The notes under the pieces were generated by a model that saw nothing but the letters and a program-made list of their open reading frames with translations, was not told the origin of the DNA and made no database searches. DNA of 18,842 bases from Clostridia bacterium (GTDB lineage: Bacteria > Bacillota > Clostridia > TANB77 > CAG-508), in NCBI GenBank assembly GCA_900772235.1, contig CAAGQX010000162.1, forward strand, positions 1 through 18,842. Direction: 5' to 3'. Positions 1-6,912 of this stretch are shown piece after piece. The first letter of the stretch is position 1; each line of letters begins with the position of its first letter. The translations under genes were made by a program, and so were the position numbers.

Positions 1-3
1 ACG

Positions 4-49
4 TTCGCTTCAAGCAACTTAAATGCGAAGCATTTTTGCTGAAGCGGAA
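4..49. repeat. Imperfect palindromic element at window edge
   Basis: Arms at 4-17 and 36-49 are near-perfect inverted copies (TTCGCTTCAAGCAA against TTCCGCTTCAGCAA on the other strand). They enclose a smaller perfect hairpin, ATGC-GAA-GCAT, at 23-33. Base composition is richer in G+C than the rest of the window. No open reading frame covers it. It lies downstream of the radical SAM gene and could be a dispersed palindromic repeat or part of a structured RNA; only its folding potential is visible. Confidence 0.45.
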
Positions 50-92
50 TGCTGGGCATATACTAGTTTTCGTAGTGATACAATTTGAATTT

Positions 93-118
93 TTCTCGGA
101 TTTACCGCGGTCGGAGAA
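93..118. other. Second imperfect dyad downstream of the radical SAM gene
   Basis: TTCTCGGA (93-100) and TCGGAGAA (111-118) are inverted copies with one mismatch, and the self-complementary ACCGCGGT lies between them. This and the element at 4-49 are the only structured pieces in bases 1-165, which carry no gene. No U-run follows on the minus strand, so it does not look like a standard intrinsic terminator. Confidence 0.3.
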
Positions 119-165
119 CAGAATTTTTTATTTTATATATACATACTGAACATTCCTTAAATATT

Positions 166-1221
166 CTAGTCATCTAGAAAATCTTTATATGTTTTTAATA
201 TTTTCAAATTAAACTTTCCTGGTTTTATATCTTCATTTTGCTTAATTTTTAATTCCAAATCATATGTATCTTTTAACTTTTTTAAATTTTCTTTTTTATG
301 TCCTACAACATTGTTGGCATTTAATGGGTTTATTTCTATTTCTGCTTCTATTACTTTTGTATTGAACTTTTTAATTTCTTCTAATATCTTGTCGTACCAT
401 ATGCTATCTTCTACAAGTTGTCCAAATGCTTCGTGGTATGGACCTGCAACAACTTCACTTTCAATATTTTCAGGGTTTGATATTAAATCTGTATTTTGTA
501 GACCTATTCTTATTACTTTTATTTTTTTCTTTGCGAAATAATTATATAATTCTTTACAAGTTTCAACCGCTTGGTTTACAGTTAATGGCTCATATTCCCC
601 ATCTAAATAACTTTTTTCTAATTCAGTATTTTTTATTACTAAAACAGGATATAGTCTTACTATTTTAGGCTTTAATTTTGCTAAGTCTTTTGCTGTATTT
701 AGTTCGTCCAATCTTGTACTTTCTGGAAGTCCTATCATCATTTGATGTCCCAATGTAAAGCCATATCTTCTAATCAATTTAGAAGCTTTTTTCACATCTT
801 CAAATGTATGTCCTCTTTTGCTTTGCTTTAAAATATAGTCATTTGTAGATTGAACGCCTAATTCAATTGTTTTAACTCCGTATTTTTTTAATAACTTTAA
901 TCTTTGTTTATCTATATAGTCAGGTCTTGTTGAAACTCTTATGCTTTCTACCTTATTTTCTTTTATATATTCATATGCTATTGATAATAACTTTTCTTGA
1001 AGTTCTAAATCTATTCCTGTAAAGCTTCCTCCAAAAAATGCTATTTCTCTTGGTGTTTCTGCATTTTTAAAGCTTTGTAAAAATTCTTCTATAGTATTTT
1101 TTACTTCTTCTTCTGTAATATTTTTCATTTGTCCACTTATGCTTTTTTGGTTACAAAATGTGCAATTATTTGGGCATCCTAAATGTGGTACAAATATTGG
1201 TATAATATATTTTTCTGACAT
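166..1221 (-). CDS. Radical SAM protein, Elp3-like short family
   Basis: The 351-residue protein has the radical SAM cluster motif C16-x3-C20-x2-C23 (CPNNCTFC) close to the N-terminus. A GGSFTGI glycine-rich SAM-binding segment follows near residue 64, then a TIM-barrel-like body with ELGVQS and GHQMMIGLP segments, typical of the bacterial Elp3/coproporphyrinogen-oxidase-like group. It lacks the acetyltransferase domain of full-length Elp3. The ATG start is preceded by AAGGAAGGAA. It sits 39 bp after rnc and is probably the last gene of the spoVD-murG-rnc transcription unit. In many Clostridia a gene of this kind lies between rnc and smc, so the location is ordinary. The substrate is unknown; a role in RNA or cofactor modification is only a family-level guess. 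Confidence 0.8.
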   Translation of the reverse strand: MSEKYIIPIFVPHLGCPNNCTFCNQKSISGQMKNITEEEVKNTIEEFLQSFKNAETPREIAFFGGSFTGIDLELQEKLLSIAYEYIKENKVESIRVSTRPDYIDKQRLKLLKKYGVKTIELGVQSTNDYILKQSKRGHTFEDVKKASKLIRRYGFTLGHQMMIGLPESTRLDELNTAKDLAKLKPKIVRLYPVLVIKNTELEKSYLDGEYEPLTVNQAVETCKELYNYFAKKKIKVIRIGLQNTDLISNPENIESEVVAGPYHEAFGQLVEDSIWYDKILEEIKKFNTKVIEAEIEINPLNANNVVGHKKENLKKLKDTYDLELKIKQNEDIKPGKFNLKILKTYKDFLDD

Positions 1222-1260
1222 AATTGTTCCTTCCTTTTATTCAATCTTTTAGCCTATATG

Positions 1261-1944
1261 TTATTTTTTATCATAAGAACTTACTAAAACTTTATGAGCT
1301 GCTTCCATTTCTGCTTGTTTTTTAGTAGAGCCTGTCCCTATTCCAAGTACTTTTCCATTGCATTTTACCTCTGCAGTAAATACTTTACTATGGTCTGGTC
1401 CTTCTTCTTTTATAATATTATATTCTATATGAACACTTCCGTGCTCTTGCAATTTTTCTTGTAAAACTGTTTTATAATCTTTTTTACCTACATTTTTACT
1501 TGCAACTTCTATTGCTTCTTCTAGGTTACTTAATATAAATTTTTTTACATCATCAATTCCAGAATCTAAAAACATTGCTGCAATAACAGCTTCAACACTG
1601 TCTGCTAGAATTGCCGGTTTTTTGTTTCCTTCGCACGATTTTTCGCTTTTACCAATTATTAAGAAATCACTAAAATTATGCTTAATAGCTACTTTATATA
1701 AACTTTCTTCGCAAACTACTGTTGCTCTAACTTTAGTCATTTCTCCTTCTTTTAAATTCTTGTAATTTAAATATAAGTATTCACTTGTAACAAATTCTAA
1801 TATTGCATCTCCCAAGAATTCTAGTTTCTCGTTACTTTGTACTTTGTTTTCATTTGCATATGATGTATGTGTAAGTGCTGTTTTTAATAAATTTTTGTTT
1901 TTAAATTCATAACCTATATTTGCTTCAAACTCCGATAAATTCAT
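1261..1944 (-). CDS. rnc: Ribonuclease III
   Basis: The 227-residue length is normal for bacterial RNase III, the double-stranded-RNA endonuclease that processes rRNA precursors and structured mRNAs. The signature NEKLEFLGDAILEF lies near residues 38-51 and holds metal-binding acidic residues. A second acidic patch is LADSVEAVIAAMFLDSG near 113-129. A double-stranded-RNA-binding domain occupies roughly residues 156-224 (GIGTGSTKKQAEMEAA). The ATG start has an excellent GGGGGG ribosome binding site about 6 bases upstream. It follows murG by 10 bp and precedes the radical SAM gene, so it is probably cotranscribed with the cell-wall genes. Confidence 0.95.
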   Translation of the reverse strand: MNLSEFEANIGYEFKNKNLLKTALTHTSYANENKVQSNEKLEFLGDAILEFVTSEYLYLNYKNLKEGEMTKVRATVVCEESLYKVAIKHNFSDFLIIGKSEKSCEGNKKPAILADSVEAVIAAMFLDSGIDDVKKFILSNLEEAIEVASKNVGKKDYKTVLQEKLQEHGSVHIEYNIIKEEGPDHSKVFTAEVKCNGKVLGIGTGSTKKQAEMEAAHKVLVSSYDKK

Positions 1945-1954
1945 TTTTTCCCCC

Positions 1955-3070
1955 CTATTTTAATATTTTCTTAATTTCATCATAAATTCTATCTTCTACA
2001 TTTGGTATTGCTTTTTCTAATGCTTTTTTTGACATTTGTTCTTGCATATCTTTATTATTTAGAATTTCCAATATTTCTTTATTTAATATATCTTTATTTA
2101 AATCTTTATCTAATATTATTTTTGCAGCACCTGCATCTGCTAACACTTTTGCATTATATTCTTGGTGGTTTTCTGTTGCAAATGGGAATGGTATAAATAT
2201 TGCAGGTTTTCCTACAATAGATACTTCTGTTATTGTCATTGCTCCGCTTCTTGCAACTATTATATCCGCCAAGTTCATCATTTCTTGCATATTGTATATA
2301 TATGGCATAATTGTCATATTCTTAACATTATTAATATTTAAATTCATATCTTCTAATTTTTCTTTTACTTCACCATATTGTTTTTGTCCAACGGCCCATA
2401 TTATGTGATATTTATCATTTAATTTGTTTTCTATTATGCCAAGTAAAGTATTGTTTATAGTTTTAGCTCCTTGGCTTCCCCCAAATACCAATACTATTGG
2501 TAATTTATTTTTTATTCCTAGATTTTCTTTTAATTTTAGTTTCTGCTCTTCACTCAAATCTATTTTTTTTAGTTTTGTTGGTGTTCCCGAAACAACCACT
2601 CTTTTTGCCTTAGGTAATCTTTTTTTAGCATCTTCAAATCCTACTAGTATTGTGTCTACCTTGCTAGATAAAAGTCTAACTGTTGCTCCTGGGAAAGCAT
2701 TGCTTTCGTGTAGCATAGTTGGAATTTTATATTTATTTGCAGCAAGTAGTACTGGACCACAAATATAGCCTCCAGTTCCTATTACAATATCTGGATTTAA
2801 TTTTTTTACTAATTGCTTTGCAGTTTTAAAACTTTTTAATGTTTTAAAAGCATTTTTAATATTGGTAAAACTAATTTTTCTTGAAATACCATATGCTTCT
2901 ATTTTTTCTAACTCATACCCTGCCCTTGGCACTAAATCGTTTTCTAGACCCCTTATCGTTCCAATAAAGGTTATTTTTGCATCTTTATTTTCCTGTTTTA
3001 TTTTATTTGCAATTGCAATTCCTGGGTTAATATGTCCACCAGTTCCTGCAGCAGCTATTATAACATTCAT
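1955..3070 (-). CDS. murG: UDP-GlcNAc:lipid I GlcNAc transferase MurG
   Basis: MurG adds GlcNAc from UDP-GlcNAc to lipid I on the inner face of the membrane, giving lipid II. The 371-residue protein has the N-terminal glycine loop GTGGHINPG (residues 9-17), the second G-loop GTGGY near 98, HESNAFPG near 121, and the C-terminal UDP-GlcNAc-site motifs FGGSQGAKTIN and RSGAMTITE, followed by FPFATENHQEYNA. Length and motif order fit a complete two-domain GT28 enzyme. The ATG is preceded by AGGTGA, and the gene starts 15 bp after ftsW ends, as expected for one operon. Confidence 0.96.
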   Translation of the reverse strand: MNVIIAAAGTGGHINPGIAIANKIKQENKDAKITFIGTIRGLENDLVPRAGYELEKIEAYGISRKISFTNIKNAFKTLKSFKTAKQLVKKLNPDIVIGTGGYICGPVLLAANKYKIPTMLHESNAFPGATVRLLSSKVDTILVGFEDAKKRLPKAKRVVVSGTPTKLKKIDLSEEQKLKLKENLGIKNKLPIVLVFGGSQGAKTINNTLLGIIENKLNDKYHIIWAVGQKQYGEVKEKLEDMNLNINNVKNMTIMPYIYNMQEMMNLADIIVARSGAMTITEVSIVGKPAIFIPFPFATENHQEYNAKVLADAGAAKIILDKDLNKDILNKEILEILNNKDMQEQMSKKALEKAIPNVEDRIYDEIKKILK

Positions 3071-3085
3071 ATTTTCACCTACATT

Positions 3086-4244
3086 CTAAATTTTTTCTGC
3101 ATATCTTGAAATATTCAGTAAAATTCCTACTGCACATAATAAAATTATTAAAGATGTTCCTCCATAACTAAAGAAAGGAAGTGCAATACCTGTTACTGGC
3201 ATTGAAGATGTAACAACTGCAATATTAATAATTGCTTGTAGTCCTATTAGTGAAGTTATTCCTACTGCCATTAAACTTCCGAACATATCTGGAGCTCTCA
3301 TACTAATTACTATTCCTCTCCAAACAAATAGTAAAAATAATATTATTACTGCAGCACATCCAACAAACCCTAATTCCTCTGCTAAAACTGCAAAGATAAA
3401 GTCGTTATGAGGTTCTGATATGTATAAATATTTTTGTGTACTATTTCCAAGTCCTACGCCAAATAATCCTCCAGATCCTATTGCATATAAACTTTGTATA
3501 ATTTGCCATCCATCCCCTTGAGGATCTTGCCACGGATCTAAGAAAGAATAAATTCTTGCTAATCTAAAGCTTCCTATATGGAAAACCTTAGCGAGCACAT
3601 ACATTCCACCAAGTAATCCTCCTGCTCCAATTGAGCCAAATAAGGCAAAATGCGAGAATTTTGAACCTGCTGTAATCATCATAACAGATATAACTAATAT
3701 AATAATTACTGATGCACTAAAATGTGATTGTACTACCAATAGTATTGCTATTGGTGGCGCCAAGAAAAATATAATTGGTTTGAAAAAACCTTTCCAAACA
3801 TTTTTTAATTCGTCTCTGTGCTTACTTAAATATACTGCAAAAAACAGTATTAATCCTAATTTTGTAATTTCCGAAGGTTGTGCTGAACCGAAAATAGGTA
3901 ATTTAATCCATCTTACCGCACCATTTATATCTCTTCCTAACCCTGGAACTAAAACTAGCAATAGAATTGCTACTGAAAATACATATACTATTTTATAATA
4001 TTTTTGATATCTTCTATAATCTATCTTTGAAATGATTAGCATTGCAACAATTCCTATTGCTGCTGATATTAGCTGTTTATATACATATGTATAACTACTT
4101 CCAGTTAGTGAAAGTGCAGATGGTGAGCTTGCTGAAAGCACCATTATAATTCCGCATTCCCAATAAAATTAGTACTATTATAAGTAGTACAAAGTCGAAT
4201 GATTTATTTACTTCTTTTTTATCTTTTTTAACCTTTTGTGCCAT
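3086..4244 (-). CDS. ftsW: SEDS peptidoglycan polymerase FtsW/SpoVE, split by +1 frame break
   Basis: This SEDS-family membrane glycosyltransferase polymerises lipid II together with a class B PBP. The best start is ATG at 4244 (MAQKVKK), with GAGGG about 5 bases upstream; the ATG at 4283 lacks such a site. From 4244 the frame runs only 49 codons (to 4095): it encodes a basic N-terminus and the first membrane helix (residues 15-30), then drifts into nonsense after Met30. The rest of the protein continues in the +1 frame. Skipping C4154 joins LLGM to GIIMVLSAS, which aligns without gap to the usual SEDS helix-1 motif (GLVMVYSAS). The joined protein is 385 residues, normal for the family. It has QPSEITKLGLILF, the extracellular loop with GDGWQIIQSLYAIGSGG, SEPHNDFIFAVLAEELG and FFSYGGTS. 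The break occurs at ATG-CGG-A; see the separate site entry and findings. FtsW versus SpoVE cannot be settled from sequence. Confidence 0.9.
4151..4157 (-). other. Candidate +1 frameshift site in ftsW: ATG-CGG-A
   Basis: In the initiating frame codon 30 is ATG (4157-4155) and codon 31 is CGG (4154-4152). Omitting C4154 makes the next codon GGA (Gly) and restores the conserved SEDS sequence through to the stop at 3086. The extra C stands between two G's, not in a homopolymer. ATG cannot plausibly re-pair at TGC, so a ribosomal event would need out-of-frame entry of tRNA-Gly at GGA, as described for yeast Ty3, rather than P-site slippage. A GGGA lies just upstream. The alternative is a sequencing or true indel. 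Confidence 0.55.
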
Positions 4245-4305
4245 ATTACCCTCTTTTTTGTTTAATAATTTAATAATATGCATATGTTACTATTTTTATA
4301 TTTAG

Positions 4306-5286
4306 CTAAATTGCACAAAGCGCAATTATGCAAAGCATTAGTGTTAATAAACTAAATATAGAAACTACTTTATTTTCATTCCAGCCAGATAATTCAAAAT
4401 GGTGATGTAGTGGCGCCATTTTAAATAGTCTTTTTCCTCCTGTTTTTTTGAAGTATAGTACTTGTAAAACTACTGATAGTGTTTCAGCAACTGGTATTGC
4501 TGCAATTAATAGTAATAGTAATGGCATTTTTAAATACAATGCCATTGCAGATATTACTCCTCCTAGTAGTAGTGAACCTGTATCTCCCATAAATACTTTG
4601 GCCACATTCAAGTTGAATATTAAAAATCCTAAGCACGCACCTACTATAATACTTCCAAAAACAATTATTTCCTTCACATCTAAAATAATTGCAATAACTG
4701 TTAAACAAGTTACTATAATTGCAGACACACTAGTGCTTAACCCATCTATTCCATCAGTTAAGTTTACTGCATTTGTTGTTCCAAGCATTACAAATATTGC
4801 AAATGGTATATACACCCAAGTTGATAAATTTATATATATCTTTAAAAATGGTATATATGTCTCTGTTCCCAAATTTAGTATTTTCATTATATAAAAAGTA
4901 TATGTTACTGCAATTAAAAGTAATCCCAACATTTTAGATGATGGTTTTATTCCTTTTGTATTTTTTAGTACAAGTTTTTTGTAATCATCTACAAATCCAA
5001 TCAATCCAAATCCAATTGTTATAATCAATAGTGGAAATAATTTTGCTGCAACCTCAGCTTCTCTGGTAGAATAATATATATATCCTCCTATTGTGCCAAT
5101 AATAATTCCTAATGCAATTATTATTCCTCCCATTGTAGGAGTTCCCCTTTTAGAAAAGTGAGATTCTGGTCCATCTTCTCTTTCATTTTGCCCTATTTTA
5201 AATTTTCTTAATATTGGTATTATAAATATTGATAATAATATTGTTGCAACAAATGATACAAACAATATTCTTGTTTGGAAATACAA
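4306..5286 (-). CDS. mraY: Phospho-MurNAc-pentapeptide transferase MraY
   Basis: MraY transfers phospho-MurNAc-pentapeptide from the UDP precursor to undecaprenyl phosphate, making lipid I. The 326-residue polytopic protein has all the family hallmarks in order: TPTMGGI near residue 50, the DDYKK metal/catalytic segment near 100, NLTDGIDGLS near 175, MGDTGSLLLGG near 233 and the MAPLHHHFE loop near 291. The start is TTG at 5286, preceded by GGAAGGGGG at good spacing. It lies 57 bp after murE, with no murF between them, and 61 bp before the ftsW start, with no murD between; these genes must be elsewhere in the genome. Confidence 0.96.
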   Translation of the reverse strand: MYFQTRILFVSFVATILLSIFIIPILRKFKIGQNEREDGPESHFSKRGTPTMGGIIIALGIIIGTIGGYIYYSTREAEVAAKLFPLLIITIGFGLIGFVDDYKKLVLKNTKGIKPSSKMLGLLLIAVTYTFYIMKILNLGTETYIPFLKIYINLSTWVYIPFAIFVMLGTTNAVNLTDGIDGLSTSVSAIIVTCLTVIAIILDVKEIIVFGSIIVGACLGFLIFNLNVAKVFMGDTGSLLLGGVISAMALYLKMPLLLLLIAAIPVAETLSVVLQVLYFKKTGGKRLFKMAPLHHHFELSGWNENKVVSIFSLLTLMLCIIALCAI

Positions 5287-5302
5287 CTTTTGTTCCCCCT
5301 TC

Positions 5303-5323
5303 CAAAATACTAATAGTATTTTG
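5303..5323. other. Short perfect inverted repeat between murE and mraY
   Basis: CAAAATACTA (5303-5312) and TAGTATTTTG (5314-5323) form a perfect dyad with one central base. On the minus strand it is followed at once by the GGAAGGGGG ribosome binding site of mraY, with no U-run, so it is not a terminator. It could be an operator or an mRNA hairpin next to the mraY start. Confidence 0.35.
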
Positions 5324-5343
5324 TATTTTTCATACTCTAATTA

Positions 5344-6807
5344 TTATCCTATTATTTTTCTTACAATTTTTCTTTCATCATATGGGTATTTTTCTTTATT
5401 TATTTCTTGGTATGTTTCGTGCCCTTTTCCTGCAAGTACTATAATATCATTTTTGTTTGCTATTTCTATTGCGTGTTTAATAGCATCTGTTCTGTCTACA
5501 ATAGTAACATACTTGCCCTTTGTTTTTATTATTCCTTCTTCTATTTGTTTTACTATTTTTTCTGGTTCTTCTGTTCTTGGATTATCTGATGTAATTATTG
5601 TGAAATCTGCTATATTTCCAGATATTTGCCCCATCAAAGGTCTCTTTCCTGGGTCCCTATCTCCTCCACAGCCAAACACTGAAATTACTCTACCTCTTGT
5701 ATAGCTTTTAACTGCACTTAAAATATTTTGCAAGCTTTCTGGAGAATGAGCATAATCTATCATTATAGTAAGTCCTTTTTTATTATCTACAAGTTCACTT
5801 CTTCCTGGCACTCTTACTTCTAATAAGGCTTCTTTTATTTCTTCTGCATTTGCTCCTAATTCTTCACATACTGAAATTGCTGCTAATGAATTATATACAC
5901 TAAATCTTCCTGGTATTCCTGTTTTTACTCGTTCATTTTTTCCGCCAATTTTAACTTTAAAATCTACACTAGAGTTTGTAACTGTTATATCTTTTGCAAT
6001 TAAGTTTGCTTCGTTATCTATTCCATATGTTCTTATATCGCATTCTGGTAACATCTTTCTAACCTTTGCAACATAAAAATCATCATTATTAATAAAGCTT
6101 TTTTTAGCTTGTTTTATTAATAATAATTTTGAATTAAAGTAATCTTCCATATTTGGATGTTCTTTTGGGCTAATATGGTCTTCTGAAAAGTTTGTAAATA
6201 TAGCCAAATCAAATTCGCATCCGTCTACTCTATGTAACTTTAAGCTTTGAGAAGAAACTTCCATAACAGCTACATCTATTTTTTCTTCCACCATTTGGCT
6301 AAATAATCTTTGTAATTCTAAACTTTCTGGAGTTGTTCTACTACTTTCTCCTAGATTTTTGCTTCCTATATAATTTGCAACTGTTCCAATTAAGCCTACT
6401 TTTTTTCCTGCTTTTTCTAAAATTGATTTAATCATAAATGTAGTTGTAGTTTTTCCTTTAGTTCCTGTTACTCCTATTAGTTTAAATTTTCTTGATGGAT
6501 TGTCGTAAAAATTACAAGCTATTTTTGCAAGTGCAACTCTTGTGTCTGGTGCCATTATAACTGTTGTATCTTCTTTGATGTCGCTCTTTTTTAGTTTAGT
6601 TCCTTCTTCTACAACTACAACACTTGCTCCATTTTCTATTGCTTGTTTTATATATAAATGTCCATCTGTATCGAACCCTTTTATTGCCACAAACATTCCA
6701 TTTTCTTTAATTTTTCTAGAATCACATTCTATCATATTTATATCTAAATCTAAGTTTCCAAAAGATTTTAATCCTTCTATTCCATTTAAAATTGATTTTA
6801 ATTCCAC
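5344..6807 (-). CDS. murE: UDP-MurNAc-tripeptide synthetase MurE, meso-DAP type
   Basis: MurE ligates the third stem-peptide residue to UDP-MurNAc-L-Ala-D-Glu using ATP in the cytoplasm. The Mur ligase P-loop GVTGTKGKTTTT lies near residue 102, SRTTPE near 156, EVSSQSL near 182, and the C-terminal FGCGGDRDPGKRP and SDNPRTEEP near 415. The DNPR tetrad is the marker for meso-diaminopimelate rather than lysine as substrate. I choose GTG at 6807 (487 residues, beginning MELKSIL) because AAGGGG at 6817-6822 is 9 bases upstream. ATG at 6816 abuts that site directly. ATG at 6837 has no ribosome binding site and falls just 3 bases before the expected transcription start of the promoter at 6841-6869. 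Confidence 0.93.
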   Translation of the reverse strand: MELKSILNGIEGLKSFGNLDLDINMIECDSRKIKENGMFVAIKGFDTDGHLYIKQAIENGASVVVVEEGTKLKKSDIKEDTTVIMAPDTRVALAKIACNFYDNPSRKFKLIGVTGTKGKTTTTFMIKSILEKAGKKVGLIGTVANYIGSKNLGESSRTTPESLELQRLFSQMVEEKIDVAVMEVSSQSLKLHRVDGCEFDLAIFTNFSEDHISPKEHPNMEDYFNSKLLLIKQAKKSFINNDDFYVAKVRKMLPECDIRTYGIDNEANLIAKDITVTNSSVDFKVKIGGKNERVKTGIPGRFSVYNSLAAISVCEELGANAEEIKEALLEVRVPGRSELVDNKKGLTIMIDYAHSPESLQNILSAVKSYTRGRVISVFGCGGDRDPGKRPLMGQISGNIADFTIITSDNPRTEEPEKIVKQIEEGIIKTKGKYVTIVDRTDAIKHAIEIANKNDIIVLAGKGHETYQEINKEKYPYDERKIVRKIIG

Positions 6808-6816
6808 TTGCTTCAT

Positions 6817-6822
6817 CCCCTT
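6817..6822 (-). promoter_or_regulatory. Ribosome binding site deciding the murE start
   Basis: AAGGGG on the minus strand is the only Shine-Dalgarno-like sequence near the murE 5' end. Its spacing is 0 to the ATG at 6816 and 9 to the GTG at 6807, so GTG is favoured, giving an N-terminus that resembles other MurE proteins. Confidence 0.6.
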
Positions 6823-6840
6823 ATACTTTATTTCCATAGT

Positions 6841-6869
6841 ATTATATAATTAATTTGTGCTTTTGTATA
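6841..6869 (-). promoter_or_regulatory. Probable sigma-A promoter upstream of murE
   Basis: A perfect -10 TATAAT at 6841-6846 and a weak -35 TATACA at 6864-6869 are separated by 17 bp. It lies in the 75-105 bp gap between spoVD and murE. It would give murE-mraY-ftsW-murG-rnc a second promoter independent of spoVD. The region is AT-rich, so chance matches are a concern. Confidence 0.45.
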
Positions 6870-6912
6870 GTTTTTTTAATAAATTTCTAATAAAAATAGC
6901 TTGCACATAGCT

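Noticed and set aside
3086..4144. FtsW starting at the internal ATG 4144 (MVLSASS), which would avoid the frame break
   Set aside because: It would remove the first membrane helix and half of a conserved motif, there is no good ribosome binding site, and the upstream frame encodes exactly the missing helix behind a good site at 4244.
4448..4894. Plus-strand open frame of 148 codons inside mraY
   Set aside because: It is antisense to a clearly conserved gene, its sequence is low-complexity, and it arises from the T-rich complement; the same applies to the other long plus-strand frames, such as 9056-9430 and 2424-2768.
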